Positions 27,680 to 37,784 are shown, numbered from the stretch's first letter. The stretch: DNA of 64,000 nucleotides from Sphingobium sp. CCH11-B1 (GCF_001556865.1 NZ_LSJY01000078.1:1-64000); one strand, 5' to 3'. The notes: a model not told the origin generated them from the sequence alone. Made by a program: numbers and translations.

Positions 27680-27691
27680 GACCGATGCTCC

Positions 27692-28345
27692 TTATGCCGC
27701 GACGTCGAATGGAGCGGTCAGCTTCAGTCCGGTCAGTTGGCGAACGTCCTCTAAGGAAACGCCGTCCGTCAATTCGAGAACCGAAGCACCCTTCGATCCC
27801 ACGGCGAATACGCCAAGATCGGTATAGACGCGCGAGACACAGCCGAGACCGGTGAGCGGATAGGTGCAGGTTTCGACCAGCTTGCTCTGGCCTCGTCTGG
27901 TGAGCAGCTCCATCATGACGAACGTCTGCTTGGCGCCGATCGCGAGGTCCATCGCGCCGCCCACCGCTGGGATCGCGCCCGGTTCGCCGGTGTGCCAGTT
28001 GGCGAGGTCGCCCCTGACCGAGACCTGGAAGGCGCCGAGCACGCAGATATCGAGATGGCCGCCGCGCATCATCGCGAAACTGTCGGCATGGTGGAAGAAG
28101 CAACCACCGGTGAGCAGGGTCACAGGCTGTTTTCCCGCATTGATCAGTTCGGGATCTTCCGATCCTTTCGCGGGGGAGGGGCCCATGCCGAGCAGGCCAT
28201 TCTCGCTTTGGAGAATGATCTCACGGTCCGCTGGAAGGTAATCGGCGACCTTGGTGGGCAGGCCGATCCCGAGGTTGACATAGGCGCCTTCGGGTATGTC
28301 CCTGGCGACACGGGCGGCCATTTGGTCGCGGTTGAGGCGGTTCAT
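27692..28345 (-). CDS. pcaJ: 3-oxoadipate CoA-transferase subunit B
   Basis: 217 residues from the ATG at 28345; GAGG is 8 bases upstream, whereas an ATG six bases earlier is too close to it. Class I CoA-transferase beta subunit: IGLPTKVADYLP, SENGLLGMGPSP with the catalytic Glu, GGHLDICVLGAFQVS, and a C-terminal LTDGVSLEDVRQLT. With PcaI it moves CoA from succinyl-CoA to 3-oxoadipate. 14 bases after pcaI. Confidence 0.9.
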   Translation of the reverse strand: MNRLNRDQMAARVARDIPEGAYVNLGIGLPTKVADYLPADREIILQSENGLLGMGPSPAKGSEDPELINAGKQPVTLLTGGCFFHHADSFAMMRGGHLDICVLGAFQVSVRGDLANWHTGEPGAIPAVGGAMDLAIGAKQTFVMMELLTRRGQSKLVETCTYPLTGLGCVSRVYTDLGVFAVGSKGASVLELTDGVSLEDVRQLTGLKLTAPFDVAA

Positions 28346-28359
28346 GGACATGTCCTCGC

Positions 28360-29049
28360 TCAGGCAACGGCCTGCAATGGAATGGAGGGACTGATCGCGA
28401 CGACACGCTGGACGAAAATGCCGGGCGTCACGATGACTTCAGGGTCGAGATCGCCAAGCGGAACGATCGCGGAGACCTGGACGACCGTCGTTTTGGCCGC
28501 CATCGCCATGATCGGGCCGAAATTGCGTGCTGTCTTGCGATAGACGAGATTGCCCCAGCGATCACCCTGATGCGCCTTGATCAGCGCGAAGTCAGCATGG
28601 ATCGGATATTCGAGCACATAGTCGCGACCATCGATGGTGCGAGTTTCCTTGCCCTCGGCCAGCAGCGTTCCGTATCCGGTCGGGGTGAAAATGCCGCCCA
28701 GGCCTGAGCCGGCCGCCTGAATACGGGCGGCGAGATTGCCTTGCGGCACGAGTTCCAGCTCGATCTTGCCGGCACGATAGGCTGCATCGAAATGCTGCGA
28801 GTCCGATTGGCGGGGAAATGAGCAGATGATCTTTTTCACCCGCCCTTCGCGGATGAGTGCGGCGACTCCCTGCTCGCCATTGCCGGCATTGTTGTTGACG
28901 ATGGTCAGCTCCCGGGCGCCATGATCGATGAGTGCGTCGATGAGTTCATCCGGCATTCCGGCCGTACCGAAGCCACCGATCATGACGGTCGCGCCGTCCT
29001 CAATGTCCGATATGGCCGCCGCAGCCGTCTCCACGCTTTTGTCGATCAT
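28360..29049 (-). CDS. pcaI: 3-oxoadipate CoA-transferase subunit A
   Basis: 229 residues from the ATG at 29049 (GAGG 5 bases upstream; an in-frame GTG two codons earlier would overlap that site). Alpha-subunit features: IGGFGTAGMPDELIDALI, TIVNNNAGNGEQGVAALI, SFPRQSD, and GGIFTPTGYGTLLAEGK. It forms the CoA-transferase with PcaJ immediately downstream. 74 bases after the aldehyde dehydrogenase in the same series. Confidence 0.9.
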   Translation of the reverse strand: MIDKSVETAAAAISDIEDGATVMIGGFGTAGMPDELIDALIDHGARELTIVNNNAGNGEQGVAALIREGRVKKIICSFPRQSDSQHFDAAYRAGKIELELVPQGNLAARIQAAGSGLGGIFTPTGYGTLLAEGKETRTIDGRDYVLEYPIHADFALIKAHQGDRWGNLVYRKTARNFGPIMAMAAKTTVVQVSAIVPLGDLDPEVIVTPGIFVQRVVAISPSIPLQAVA

Positions 29050-29123
29050 GGGCACCTCTTTTCAGTTCTGTTCATCGGCTCCCGACCAGGCCTGAGTTGA
29101 TCGGGAACATCACAACCATCATG

Positions 29124-30587
29124 TCAAAACGGGTAGGCGGGCGGCGTGCCCTTGATCGTCATCCACTGCCATTCCGTGAAGAGATCCCAATTGGCAGGAC
29201 CACCGATCGAGGTGCCGTTGCCGGAGGCGCCAACGCCGCCGAAGGGGTTGACCACATCGTCATTCACCGTCTGGTCATTGATATGGAGCAGGCCGCAGTT
29301 AAGCCGTTCGCCAAGCGCGATCGCGCGGGCGACATCCTTCGACACCACTGCCGCCGAAAGCCCATATTCAGTGTTGTTGGCGAGCTGGACCGCCTCATCA
29401 TCGGTTTCGAAAGGCACAAGCACCGCCACAGGACCGAAAACCTCCTCGCTATAGGCGGACATGGCGGGCGTAACGTCACGCAGTACGGTCGGGGCGAGAA
29501 ACAGCCCTTCGGTCGTACCGCCCGCGAGCAAGGTAGCCCCTTGCGCGACCGACTGCTCGATCACCGACTTCGCATGATCGAGTTGCTGCTGATTGATAAG
29601 CGGGCCGAGCGCCACAGTGCCACTCATCGGATCGCCTACGGGAAGCGCTTTGGCCTTCTCTGCGAGCCTTGCCGAGAATTCCTCGATGATCGACTTGTGT
29701 ACCAGGACGCGCCCTGCCGACATGCAGATCTGACCCTGATGGAGATAGACACCCCATGCGGCATTCTTGAGCGCCAGTTCCATGTCGGCGTCGTCGAGGA
29801 TGATGAGCGAGTTCTTGCCACCAAGCTCCAGCGAGACCTTCTTGAGATGCTTGCTCGCATTCTGTCCGACCATGCGGCCCGCGTTGGTTGATCCGGTGAA
29901 CTGGATCATCGCGATATTGTCATCGCTGCACAGGGCTTCGCCAGCATCGCCACGACCGGCCAGGACATGGAGAACACCGGCTGGAAGACCTGCCAGTTCG
30001 AAGAGGCGCGCGATCACGAAGCCGCCGCAGATTGTGGTGCGGGGATCGGGTTTCAGCACCACCGCGTTCCCCACGGCAAGCGCAGGGGCGACTGCCCGCA
30101 TCGCCAGATAGAGTGGGAAGTTGAACGGCGCGATGATGCCGACCACGCCAAGTGGACGGCGCTTGGCCAGGCTGGTACGCCCGGTCTCGCTGGGCAGGAC
30201 GAGACCTTGCGCCTCATAGGGCATGGCACCGGCAATCTGGATCGCCTTCAATGAAAGCGTCAACTCGAACTCAGCCTTGGCCCGGACCGAACCGCTTTCG
30301 CGCATGATCCATTCGACGATTTCGTCCCAATGTTCATGCCCGGCGGCGACGGCTTTCGGGAAGACCGCGGCGCGTTCGTCCGGCTTCGCTGCCGCCCAGC
30401 CTTGCTGGGCCTTGCGTGCGGCCGCTGCAGCGACCGCGATGCCGGCGGCATCGGTCATGCCCACTTTGCCGATGACCTTTCCGGTTGCCGGCTCCGACAC
30501 CTCCGAGACCGACGCAATGGCGGTCCATCCTCCATCGAACACCCGGCCGCTCAAATGTTCGTCGGTCAGGAATTTTGTCGTCGTCAT
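29124..30587 (-). CDS. xylC: Benzaldehyde dehydrogenase (NAD+), XylC-like
   Basis: 487 residues; start ATG at 30587 overlaps the pcaD stop (ATGA). ALDH superfamily: NFPLYLAMRAVAPALA with the catalytic Asn region, LELGGKNS with the general-base Glu, GQICMSAGR with the nucleophilic Cys, and EEVFGPVAVLVPF. The NFPL and QICMSAGR variants and the ending PFGGVGASGNG are typical of benzaldehyde/vanillin dehydrogenases. Set among benzoate and catechol genes, it most likely turns benzaldehyde into benzoate, joining the alcohol dehydrogenase at 39021 to BenABC. Vanillin-type aldehydes remain possible. Confidence 0.82.
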   Translation of the reverse strand: MTTTKFLTDEHLSGRVFDGGWTAIASVSEVSEPATGKVIGKVGMTDAAGIAVAAAAARKAQQGWAAAKPDERAAVFPKAVAAGHEHWDEIVEWIMRESGSVRAKAEFELTLSLKAIQIAGAMPYEAQGLVLPSETGRTSLAKRRPLGVVGIIAPFNFPLYLAMRAVAPALAVGNAVVLKPDPRTTICGGFVIARLFELAGLPAGVLHVLAGRGDAGEALCSDDNIAMIQFTGSTNAGRMVGQNASKHLKKVSLELGGKNSLIILDDADMELALKNAAWGVYLHQGQICMSAGRVLVHKSIIEEFSARLAEKAKALPVGDPMSGTVALGPLINQQQLDHAKSVIEQSVAQGATLLAGGTTEGLFLAPTVLRDVTPAMSAYSEEVFGPVAVLVPFETDDEAVQLANNTEYGLSAAVVSKDVARAIALGERLNCGLLHINDQTVNDDVVNPFGGVGASGNGTSIGGPANWDLFTEWQWMTIKGTPPAYPF

Positions 30588-31432
30588 GATGCTTCTCCGG
30601 TAATCGACGTGGCTCGCGGCGGACGGGTGCCCGTCGTGTCCGGCGCGCCGCCCTTCGGCGCGTCGAGGAAAGAGGTGATGGCGCGTGCGAGTGCCTCGGG
30701 CGCTTCGAGTGGGGCAAGATGGGCAGCATCGAGGTGAACAACCTGTGCGCCATCGATAGCCTCGACGATATGTTCGCCATGGCCAGTAAAGGGGGTCGAC
30801 GTGTCGAGATCGCCCGCCACGACCAAGGTCGGGACATGGATCGATTCGAGCTGCCAATAAATATCCATGTCGCGGATCGCTGCTGCACAGCCGGCATAGC
30901 CTTCGGGCGCCATCAACCTCAGGCCTTCCGCAATCCTGGCGCTTGCGTCGGGGTCGGTTTCGCGGAAACCGGGCGACAGAAAGCGTCCCAAGGCGAGATC
31001 GAGAATGGCGGCTGTGCCTTCTTCTCGCACAATGTTCACGCGAGCGGCCCAGGCGCCCTGGTCCATCGTCGCCGAGGTGCAGATCGGAATAAGGGCACTG
31101 ACCCGATCGGCATGGGCGAGGGCAAGCTCCATCGCGATCATCCCGCCCAGCGAAACTCCGGCGATGGCAGCCTGGCCTATGCCGGCATCGTCGAGAACCG
31201 CGATCACATCATCTGCCAGGCTGTCCAGGCTGTAGTCGCCGGACGGGGCGTCAGAACGGCCATGGCCGCGCGTGTCCATCCGCAGGACATGAAATCCCGC
31301 AAGACGAGGCACCACGCGATCCCACAGGTGCAGATCCGTACCGATTGAATTGAGGAGCAACAGGGGACGTCCGGCGCGGTCGCCATCGCTTTCCCAATGA
31401 AGCCTGATACCGTCTCTCACCGTCGTCGGCAT
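30584..31432 (-). CDS. pcaD: 3-oxoadipate enol-lactonase
   Basis: 282 residues; AGGAGG lies 8 bases before the ATG. PcaD-type alpha/beta hydrolase: LLLLNSIGTDLHLWD (oxyanion region), [13 protein letters not shown], nucleophile elbow AGVSLGGMIAMELA, VAGDLDTSTP acid, and AAHLAPLEAPE with the His. It hydrolyses 3-oxoadipate enol-lactone to 3-oxoadipate. The C-terminal ~20 residues (DTTGTRPPRATSITG) extend past the usual end. 130-base gap from benD, the widest within the series, so an internal promoter is possible there. Confidence 0.92.
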   Translation of the reverse strand: MPTTVRDGIRLHWESDGDRAGRPLLLLNSIGTDLHLWDRVVPRLAGFHVLRMDTRGHGRSDAPSGDYSLDSLADDVIAVLDDAGIGQAAIAGVSLGGMIAMELALAHADRVSALIPICTSATMDQGAWAARVNIVREEGTAAILDLALGRFLSPGFRETDPDASARIAEGLRLMAPEGYAGCAAAIRDMDIYWQLESIHVPTLVVAGDLDTSTPFTGHGEHIVEAIDGAQVVHLDAAHLAPLEAPEALARAITSFLDAPKGGAPDTTGTRPPRATSITGEAS

Positions 31433-31562
31433 CGTTTAACCCTCCTGCCCAATAGCGCGGCACATGCCGGACGTCAGCGGCGGCAGCCCGGATCTGGTGG
31501 CAGATGCTTTGGCAAAAGACGCCGGAATGGCTTTGATCCTGGGAGCGGCCTTGCGCATGGTT

Positions 31563-32339
31563 CTATCCCAGATCTCCGCCCGCGACCGGGAGCACGCTGC
31601 CGGTCACATAGCTTGCCTCATCGGAAGCCAGGAACAGGATGGGGGCCACCTGCTCGTCGATAGTTCCATAACGCTTCAGGAAGCTGGATTCGACAACCTG
31701 CTCGACCACTTCGGCCATCCAGGTCTTTTCCTGATCATTGTCGCCATCGGGGTTGCGCGGCACGCGCCTTGCGGGCGCTTCGGTCCCGCCCGGCGCGGTG
31801 GCGACCACCCGGATATCCTTCGCGGCATATTCCATCGCGAGGCTCTGGGTCAGCGCGTTCACGCCCCCTTTGGCCGCGGAATAGGGCGCGCGATGGATGC
31901 CGCGTGTCGCGTTGGACGACACATTGACGATGGTACCATGGCCTGCCTTCAGAAAATGCGGCAGCACCGCATGACAGGACCAGAGCGTGGGCAGAAGCGA
32001 GCGGCGGATCTCCGCCTCGATCTGCTCCGGTTCGAAGGCATCGTAGGGACGCATGCGGATTGCGCCGCCGACATTGTTGATGAGGATGTCGATCCGTCCG
32101 AAGATCCGAATGGCTTCGGCCATGGCTGCCACAGCGCCTTCATGCGTCTCCAGATCGCAGCGAAACCCCAGGCACGAGTAGCCCGCTTCCATCGCCACTT
32201 CGTCCACGAAGTCCGCGCGGTCCGCCAACAGAACCTGCCCCCCTTCGGCTGCGGCGCGCAGCGCTACAGATCGGCCGATACCCTGAGCGGCACCGGTCAC
32301 GACCAGCACCCTGTCCTTGAAGCGATCAGTGAAAATCAT
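31563..32339 (-). CDS. benD: Benzoate cis-diol dehydrogenase (SDR)
   Basis: 258 residues of the short-chain dehydrogenase family: VVTGAAQGIGRSVALRA cofactor motif at ~14, LINNVGGA, and the catalytic Tyr/Lys in RAPYSAAKGGVNAL. Closest in style to BenD/XylL, which oxidises 1,6-dihydroxycyclohexa-2,4-diene-1-carboxylate to catechol with loss of CO2. Its ATG overlaps the benC stop (ATGA), as in other benABCD operons. Confidence 0.9.
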   Translation of the reverse strand: MIFTDRFKDRVLVVTGAAQGIGRSVALRAAAEGGQVLLADRADFVDEVAMEAGYSCLGFRCDLETHEGAVAAMAEAIRIFGRIDILINNVGGAIRMRPYDAFEPEQIEAEIRRSLLPTLWSCHAVLPHFLKAGHGTIVNVSSNATRGIHRAPYSAAKGGVNALTQSLAMEYAAKDIRVVATAPGGTEAPARRVPRNPDGDNDQEKTWMAEVVEQVVESSFLKRYGTIDEQVAPILFLASDEASYVTGSVLPVAGGDLG

Positions 32340-33358
32340 GCCGGCACCGCTTCGGTCGAGGCGAATTTTTCGTAATAGAAATTGACCGGCGTCACGCCCC
32401 GATCGCGCAAGGTTCCACGGACAGCCTCGACCATCGGTGGAGGGCCGCAGAGATAGACGTCGACGTCGCCGCCATGGAAATATTCCTCGCCGATATGGTC
32501 GGTCACATGCCCCTTGAGCACATTGTCACTTTCCGGGTGGCTGACGCAGGTTGCATAGGAAAATTTGGGGAGGCGCTCGGTGAAGGATTCGAGCTTCTTG
32601 AGTTCAACCAGTCCCTTTTCGAACGATACCCCGTAGACCAGATGAATCGGTTGATCCGTGCCGTGGTCCGCTAACACTTCCAGCATGGAGAGAATCGGCG
32701 CGAGGCCGGTGCCCCCTGCAAGCATCAACACCGGGCGCGTCGCGGCACGCAGGAAAAAGCTGCCGTTCGGGCCGACAAACCGCATATGGTCACCGGGCTG
32801 TGCCTTGTTTGCCAGCCATCCGCTCATCAGGCCTTTAGGCACATTGCGGATCACGAAACCCGCTTCTGCGGCCCCCGGCTTCGAACTGAAAGAATAGGAG
32901 CGATGTTCTTCGGTGCCGGGGACGAACAGATTGACATACTGGCCAGGAAGAAAAGCCAGTGCCTCCGGATTGTCGAGGGTGAGCGTGAGAATAATCGTGT
33001 CCTCGCTCGCCAGTTCGACTGCCTTCACCGTCGCGCCATGTTCAACGGGCACGATTTTGCAGGCGGTGGATGGCACCGGCACCTGGATCACGCAATCGGA
33101 AGAGGGCACCATCTGGCAGGTGAGGACCAGGCCTTCGTCCGCCTCCTCGGCGGTCAGGGCATCGTCGATATAATCGTCGCCCAGGTCATACTCGCCTTGT
33201 TCGCAGCGGCATTTGCAGGTGCCGCACACGCCGTCGGAGCAATCCATCGGAAGATTGACCTTCTGGCGATAGGCAGCGTCGAGGACTTTCTCCCCTTCCT
33301 TGCATTCGACGATCCTGGTGGCGCCATCCTCGAAGTTGAGCGCGATACGATAAGACAT
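32336..33358 (-). CDS. benC: Benzoate 1,2-dioxygenase reductase component
   Basis: 340 residues; ATG at 33358 with GGAGAG upstream. The N-terminal plant-type ferredoxin domain has 2Fe-2S cysteines C40, C45, C48 and C81 (CSDGVCGTCKC, then LTCQ). It is followed by the FAD domain (RSYSFSSKPG) and the NADH domain (GGTGLAPILSMLE, CGPPPMVEAV). This single-protein reductase delivers electrons from NADH to the BenAB oxygenase. Sits directly after benB and overlaps benD. Confidence 0.93.
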   Translation of the reverse strand: MSYRIALNFEDGATRIVECKEGEKVLDAAYRQKVNLPMDCSDGVCGTCKCRCEQGEYDLGDDYIDDALTAEEADEGLVLTCQMVPSSDCVIQVPVPSTACKIVPVEHGATVKAVELASEDTIILTLTLDNPEALAFLPGQYVNLFVPGTEEHRSYSFSSKPGAAEAGFVIRNVPKGLMSGWLANKAQPGDHMRFVGPNGSFFLRAATRPVLMLAGGTGLAPILSMLEVLADHGTDQPIHLVYGVSFEKGLVELKKLESFTERLPKFSYATCVSHPESDNVLKGHVTDHIGEEYFHGGDVDVYLCGPPPMVEAVRGTLRDRGVTPVNFYYEKFASTEAVPA

Positions 33359-33390
33359 GGATTTCTCTCCGGGGCACCCCGGCACCGCTA

Positions 33391-33897
33391 TCAGACGTGA
33401 TAGATATCGATGACCTGGTGGATATAATCGCTTTTCAGAACGATCTTTTTATTGACGATCAGGGGAGCATCCCCACGGGTGTCGAGCGTGTAGAAGCTTG
33501 TGCCGAAGAAGCTGTCGGTCTTCTTGTAGCGGTGACTGAGCGTATGCCAGTTGAAGCGCAGATCGATCGCTCCCTCGCGAATATCGAGGAGCTCGACATT
33601 CGAGATATTATGGCTTGTCCGGGGTTCAGGCGTGCTGGCGCTCGATCGCTCGGTCTTGATCCGAAAGACGCGATCCTCAAGCCCGTCGCGGTTGGGATAA
33701 TAGATCAGCGAGATGTGACGCTGGGGATCTTCGACCAACTGATCGTCATCGTCCCATGCCGGCATCCAGTATGTCACATGAGGCGAATAGAGAGACAACC
33801 ATTCGTCCCATTCGCGATCATCCAGCAGCCGGGCTTCACGATAGAGGAAGGCCTTGACCTGTTCGAGGTTGAGCAAACAGTCAGCAGTGATCGTCAT
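33391..33897 (-). CDS. benB: Benzoate 1,2-dioxygenase small (beta) subunit
   Basis: 168 residues, the size of class ring-hydroxylating dioxygenase beta subunits. Marks: [21 protein letters not shown] near the N-terminus, [13 protein letters not shown], and a C-terminal [21 protein letters not shown]. The beta subunit is structural in the alpha3beta3 oxygenase. Its ATG overlaps the benA stop (ATGA), which fits stoichiometric translation. Confidence 0.93.
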   Translation of the reverse strand: MTITADCLLNLEQVKAFLYREARLLDDREWDEWLSLYSPHVTYWMPAWDDDDQLVEDPQRHISLIYYPNRDGLEDRVFRIKTERSSASTPEPRTSHNISNVELLDIREGAIDLRFNWHTLSHRYKKTDSFFGTSFYTLDTRGDAPLIVNKKIVLKSDYIHQVIDIYHV

Positions 33898-35273
33898 GCA
33901 ACCACTCCCAGCTTCGGACGACGAACGATCTGTTCACCATCTCCCCCACCATCGGGCGTCAGTGCTTCACGCAGCGTCTGGGCCCAATATTCGTGCTGGC
34001 GCACGAAAAGGCCCTCGTCCTCGCTACGCTCCCCGCTCAGCAACGGCTTGAGGCCGAGGCGCTTTGCATTCTCGTCCGGTCCCTCCACCCAGTGGGTCGC
34101 CCCACGGCTGAGGTCGTTCCAGAGGGTATCTGCGCCGGCATAACCCGTCTGACAGGCGCGGAATTCCTCCAGATCATCCGGCGTTCCCATGCCGGAGACG
34201 TTGAAGAAATCCTCATATTGCCGGATGCGGATCGCGCGCTCGCTGTCGGATTCACCGCGCGGGGCGAAGCAGTAGATGGTCACTTCGGTCTGATCGACGC
34301 TGATCGGCCGCACGACCCGGATCTGGGTCGAGAACTGGTCCATCAGATAGACGTTGGGATAGATGCCGAGATTGCGGGTCTGGCCCACAATATAGTCGGC
34401 GCGCTCCTTGCCAAGGCGTGCTTCCAGTTCTTCCTTGTGATTGTGAATGGGCCGAACCTCGGGATTGAGGAGGTTGGTCCACAGCAGGATATGGCCGTTC
34501 TCGAAACTGTAGACGCCACCCACGCTTTTCGACCAGCCATTGGCGTCGACCGCCTTGGTGCCGTCATTGTCGTAATTGCGATGGCTCATCGTGGCGGCAT
34601 AGTTCCAATGGACGGAACTGACGTGATAGCCGTCGGCGCCATTCTCCATCTGGAGTTTCCAGTTACCATCATAGATATAGGAGGAGTTGCCGCGCACCAC
34701 CTCGATGCCGTCCGGGCAGGAATCGACGATCTGGTCGATCACGTCCCGGGCTCCGCCGAGATGCTCTTCCAGCGATGCCACGTCGGGATTGAGGCTCCCG
34801 AACAGGAAACCCCGGTAATTGCCGAACCGCGCGACCTTCGTCAGGTCGTGTGAGCCTTCGGTATCGAAGGACGCCGGATAGTCGCCATATTTGCCGTCTT
34901 TGACCTTCAAGAGCTTGCCCGCATTGTTAAAGGTCCAGCCATGGAACGGGCAGGTGAAGCTGCCCTTGTTGCCATGTTTGCGGCGGCACAGCATCGCGCC
35001 ACGATGCGCGCAGGCGTTGATCATCGCATGGAGTTCACCCGTTTTGTCGCGCGTGACGACGACCGGCTGCCTCCCGATCCAGGTGGTGAAATAGTCGTTA
35101 TTCTCCGGGATCTGGCTTTCATGAGCCAGGAACACCCAATTGCCTTCGAAGATGTGCTTCATCTCGACATCGAACATCTCCGGGTCGGTGAAGATGTCAC
35201 GACGGCACTGAAACAGCCCACGTTCCTTGTCATCGACCACGGAGGTCTCGATACGGTCCAGAAGATCGGTCAT
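33894..35273 (-). CDS. benA: Benzoate 1,2-dioxygenase large (alpha) subunit
   Basis: 459 residues. Rieske centre C88-x-H90 and C108-x2-H111 ([15 protein letters not shown]); mononuclear iron site [13 protein letters not shown] with H217 and H222. The overall sequence follows the BenA/XylX class of ring-hydroxylating oxygenases. With BenB and BenC it makes benzoate cis-1,2-dihydrodiol. The start is 27 bases after the catA stop, so the central catechol genes precede the benzoate genes in one transcript. Toluate or halobenzoate use cannot be excluded from sequence. Confidence 0.93.
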   Translation of the reverse strand: MTDLLDRIETSVVDDKERGLFQCRRDIFTDPEMFDVEMKHIFEGNWVFLAHESQIPENNDYFTTWIGRQPVVVTRDKTGELHAMINACAHRGAMLCRRKHGNKGSFTCPFHGWTFNNAGKLLKVKDGKYGDYPASFDTEGSHDLTKVARFGNYRGFLFGSLNPDVASLEEHLGGARDVIDQIVDSCPDGIEVVRGNSSYIYDGNWKLQMENGADGYHVSSVHWNYAATMSHRNYDNDGTKAVDANGWSKSVGGVYSFENGHILLWTNLLNPEVRPIHNHKEELEARLGKERADYIVGQTRNLGIYPNVYLMDQFSTQIRVVRPISVDQTEVTIYCFAPRGESDSERAIRIRQYEDFFNVSGMGTPDDLEEFRACQTGYAGADTLWNDLSRGATHWVEGPDENAKRLGLKPLLSGERSEDEGLFVRQHEYWAQTLREALTPDGGGDGEQIVRRPKLGVVA

Positions 35274-35300
35274 TTAATCCTCTCCTGTCTTGTTTGGCGT

Positions 35301-36212
35301 TCAGGCGGCTTCTTTTTCCGCTTCCGCGGAAGCGCGCCGACGGCTCGAGAGATGCTCTTCTTCCCTGTCAGCGGAGTGCTGAAGGTGGAAGTCGAAGGCG
35401 ATATAGGCAGTGTCGCCCTGACGCTGCGGGACGGGCAGCAGTCCTTCGCGGGTGCCGAAAGCGAAGTCGTCCGCGGCGAACGGGTCGTCGCCGAAATTGA
35501 TCTGCGTCGTCAGCGTGCGGTAGCCGGGCGCCTCGACGAAGAAATGGACATGCGCAGGGCGATGGCCGTGGCGGCCCAGCGCTTTCATCAGCACGTCGGT
35601 CGCGCCGCCCGGCGGCACGCTGTAGCCGTTCGGCATCTTGGAGTGAAAGGCATAGCGGCCATCCGCACCGATCTTGATACGTGCGCGGTTATTGAAGGGC
35701 GTCTGTTCGTGCGTCGGGTCGAAATGCGAATACCAGCCTTGCGAATTGGCATGCCAGACATGGAGAATGGCATTCTGCACAGGCTCACCATCCGGCCCGG
35801 TAATCTGGCCGTTCACGTAGAGCGTGTCGGTCTCGTCAGGATCCTTGGAAAGGTTGACGTCGCCTTCGGACAAGGGAGCTCCCGCGACATAGAGTGGACC
35901 CTCGATCGTGCGCGGCGTCCCACCGGTCAGACCGGCTTCGACGTCCTTGGCATCGTTGAACAGGTCGATGAAATGTTCGAGACCCGACCCCGCTACGAGC
36001 AGGCCATATTCACCAGCACCGGTCTGCAGGAAGCTTACGGCATTCCAGAACTCGCTTTCGCCGATGTCGTGCTTGATGATGATTTCCGCGCTGGCATCCA
36101 GAATGTCGCGGAAGATCGCTTTCAGGCGCGGGTTGCCACCTTCCGCATCGAGACCGGCCGCCTTGTCGAACAGGTTCCGGACTTCAGGGGTTTTTACGAA
36201 ACTCACATCCAT
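35301..36212 (-). CDS. catA: Catechol 1,2-dioxygenase
   Basis: 303 residues from the ATG at 36212 (GGAG 8 bases upstream; an in-frame GTG six bases earlier is less well placed). Intradiol dioxygenase with the four non-haem iron ligands Y161, Y197, H221 and H223 (GWYSHF, NGYSVP, RPAHVHFF), the same spacing as Acinetobacter CatA (Tyr164/Tyr200/His224/His226). The N-terminal helical linker and dimer domain is present. Produces cis,cis-muconate. It ends in a charged tail (EAEKEA). Confidence 0.95.
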   Translation of the reverse strand: MDVSFVKTPEVRNLFDKAAGLDAEGGNPRLKAIFRDILDASAEIIIKHDIGESEFWNAVSFLQTGAGEYGLLVAGSGLEHFIDLFNDAKDVEAGLTGGTPRTIEGPLYVAGAPLSEGDVNLSKDPDETDTLYVNGQITGPDGEPVQNAILHVWHANSQGWYSHFDPTHEQTPFNNRARIKIGADGRYAFHSKMPNGYSVPPGGATDVLMKALGRHGHRPAHVHFFVEAPGYRTLTTQINFGDDPFAADDFAFGTREGLLPVPQRQGDTAYIAFDFHLQHSADREEEHLSSRRRASAEAEKEAA

Positions 36213-36265
36213 TATCACTCTCCGTCAAATTGGGCTCGCCGCCTGACAAGCCTTCTGGTTACGCG

Positions 36266-36556
36266 TCAGCGATCGTCCTCGTGCAGCGAGGAGGGGTGCC
36301 GGCAGAGCGGCGTCACCTTCATTTTCATGAAGGGAAAGAGAGGCAGCCCGGTCAGGATGTCGTGCAGCTCCGCGTTGCTCTCAACGTCGAAGATACTGAC
36401 ATTTGCGTAGCGTCCGACGACGCGCCAGATGTGACGCCATTTGCCAGCGCTTTGCAGTTCCTGAAACCGGGCCTTTTCTGCGACCTTCAGGCTCTCGGCT
36501 TCTACCTTGTCAAAATCGAGGGGGATGCGGACATCCATTTCCACCATGATCAGCAT
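36266..36556 (-). CDS. catC: Muconolactone delta-isomerase
   Basis: 96 residues, the family's usual size. Begins MLIMVEMDVRIPLDFD and contains GKWRHIWRVVGRYANVSIFDV and LPLFPFMKMKVTPLCRHPSS, the conserved CatC core. It converts muconolactone to 3-oxoadipate enol-lactone as a decamer of small subunits. Three bases separate it from catB and 53 from catA. Confidence 0.94.
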   Translation of the reverse strand: MLIMVEMDVRIPLDFDKVEAESLKVAEKARFQELQSAGKWRHIWRVVGRYANVSIFDVESNAELHDILTGLPLFPFMKMKVTPLCRHPSSLHEDDR

Positions 36557-36559
36557 CGG

Positions 36560-37720
36560 TCAGGCTCCCGCCGACACGACATGGAGGGTGGGCGCCGTTC
36601 GATCGCGGCGGAAATGCGCGATCTTGTCTTCATCCAGTGCGACGCCCAGGCCGGGGCCGGTCGGCACGCCAACCGAGAAATCGGCATAATCGAGCGGCTC
36701 TTCGAGGATCTCCTCGGTAAGCAGGAGCGGACCGAACAATTCGGTGCCCCACGCAAGACGGGGGAAGGTAGCGAACAGATGCGCGGAAGCGACCGTGCCG
36801 ATGCCCGCCTCGAGCATAGTGCCGCCGTAAAGACCGATGCCGGAGGCTGTGGCGATCGACGCGACTTCATAGGCAGGAAAGAGGCCGCCAGACTGCGCGA
36901 TCTTGACCGCGAAAACCCGGGCGCCCGCGGTTGCTGCGATCGTAAATGCGGTGCGTGGTCCGTGCAGAGCCTCGTCTGCCATAAGGGGGATGGCGTGGCG
37001 AGCGGATAGGCGCGTCATCGCCGCGAATGCGTCCCTGGCAATCGGCTGCTCCACCAGATCGCAGCCGGCATCCGCCAGGAGGCCCATGCCCAAGTCCGCC
37101 TGCGCTTCGTCCCAGCCCTGGTTGACATCGACGCGGACGCTGCCGCGGTCACCCAGCGCCTTCTTGATCGCGGCGACATGCGCCACATCCTCGCGTACGC
37201 CGCGCTTGCCGATCTTGAGCTTGAAGATGTTGTGCCGCTTCGCCTCGATCATCTGCTCGGCTTCGTCGATGTCACGCGCAGTTTCGCCGCTAGCCAGGGT
37301 CCATGCGACCGGAAGGCGGTCCCGGCGACGTCCCCCTCCGATCAGTTCCGATATGGGAAGGCCAAGCCGCTTGCCGGCCGCGTCCAACAGGGCGGTCTCC
37401 ACCGCGCATTTGGCGATATGGTTGCCAACGACCTGTTGGCCTATCTTCGCCATGGTCTCGCCGACCCGGCTGATGTCGCAGGTTTGGAGAATGGGCGCGA
37501 TATAGGTGTCGATGGCGAGCTTGATGCCTTCGGGGCTTTCATCGCCATAGCTGAGGCCGCCGATCGTCGTCCCTTCGCCGATCCCCTCCACACCGTCCGG
37601 GCCCGCGATCCGGACCAGCACGACGGCCTGGCTGCGCATCGTTGCCATCGCCAGGACGTGGGGGCGGATGGTCGGTACATCGACAATCAGGGTATCAATG
37701 CGAGTTGTACGAGTCACCAC
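36560..37720 (-). CDS. catB: Muconate cycloisomerase
   Basis: 386 residues from a GTG at 37720 with GAGG about 10 bases upstream; no better ATG is in frame. Enolase superfamily, muconate lactonizing group. Catalytic and metal residues match the Pseudomonas enzyme's numbering: K167/K169 (FKLKIGK), D198 (VDVNQGWD), E224 (LVEQPI), D249/E250 (MADEAL). Converts cis,cis-muconate to muconolactone. First gene of the twelve-gene series and adjacent to the divergent regulator, so its promoter probably drives the whole benzoate/catechol pathway. Confidence 0.95.
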   Translation of the reverse strand: MVTRTTRIDTLIVDVPTIRPHVLAMATMRSQAVVLVRIAGPDGVEGIGEGTTIGGLSYGDESPEGIKLAIDTYIAPILQTCDISRVGETMAKIGQQVVGNHIAKCAVETALLDAAGKRLGLPISELIGGGRRRDRLPVAWTLASGETARDIDEAEQMIEAKRHNIFKLKIGKRGVREDVAHVAAIKKALGDRGSVRVDVNQGWDEAQADLGMGLLADAGCDLVEQPIARDAFAAMTRLSARHAIPLMADEALHGPRTAFTIAATAGARVFAVKIAQSGGLFPAYEVASIATASGIGLYGGTMLEAGIGTVASAHLFATFPRLAWGTELFGPLLLTEEILEEPLDYADFSVGVPTGPGLGVALDEDKIAHFRRDRTAPTLHVVSAGA

Positions 37721-37784
37721 TCAACCCATCCTCAAATTAGCTTGTTTCGAGGGTTGATTACGGTACGGTTCGAAAAATGGGAAA

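Noticed and set aside
34941..36410. 489-codon frame opposite benA/catA
   Set aside because: Crosses three real genes on the other strand; no homology signal.
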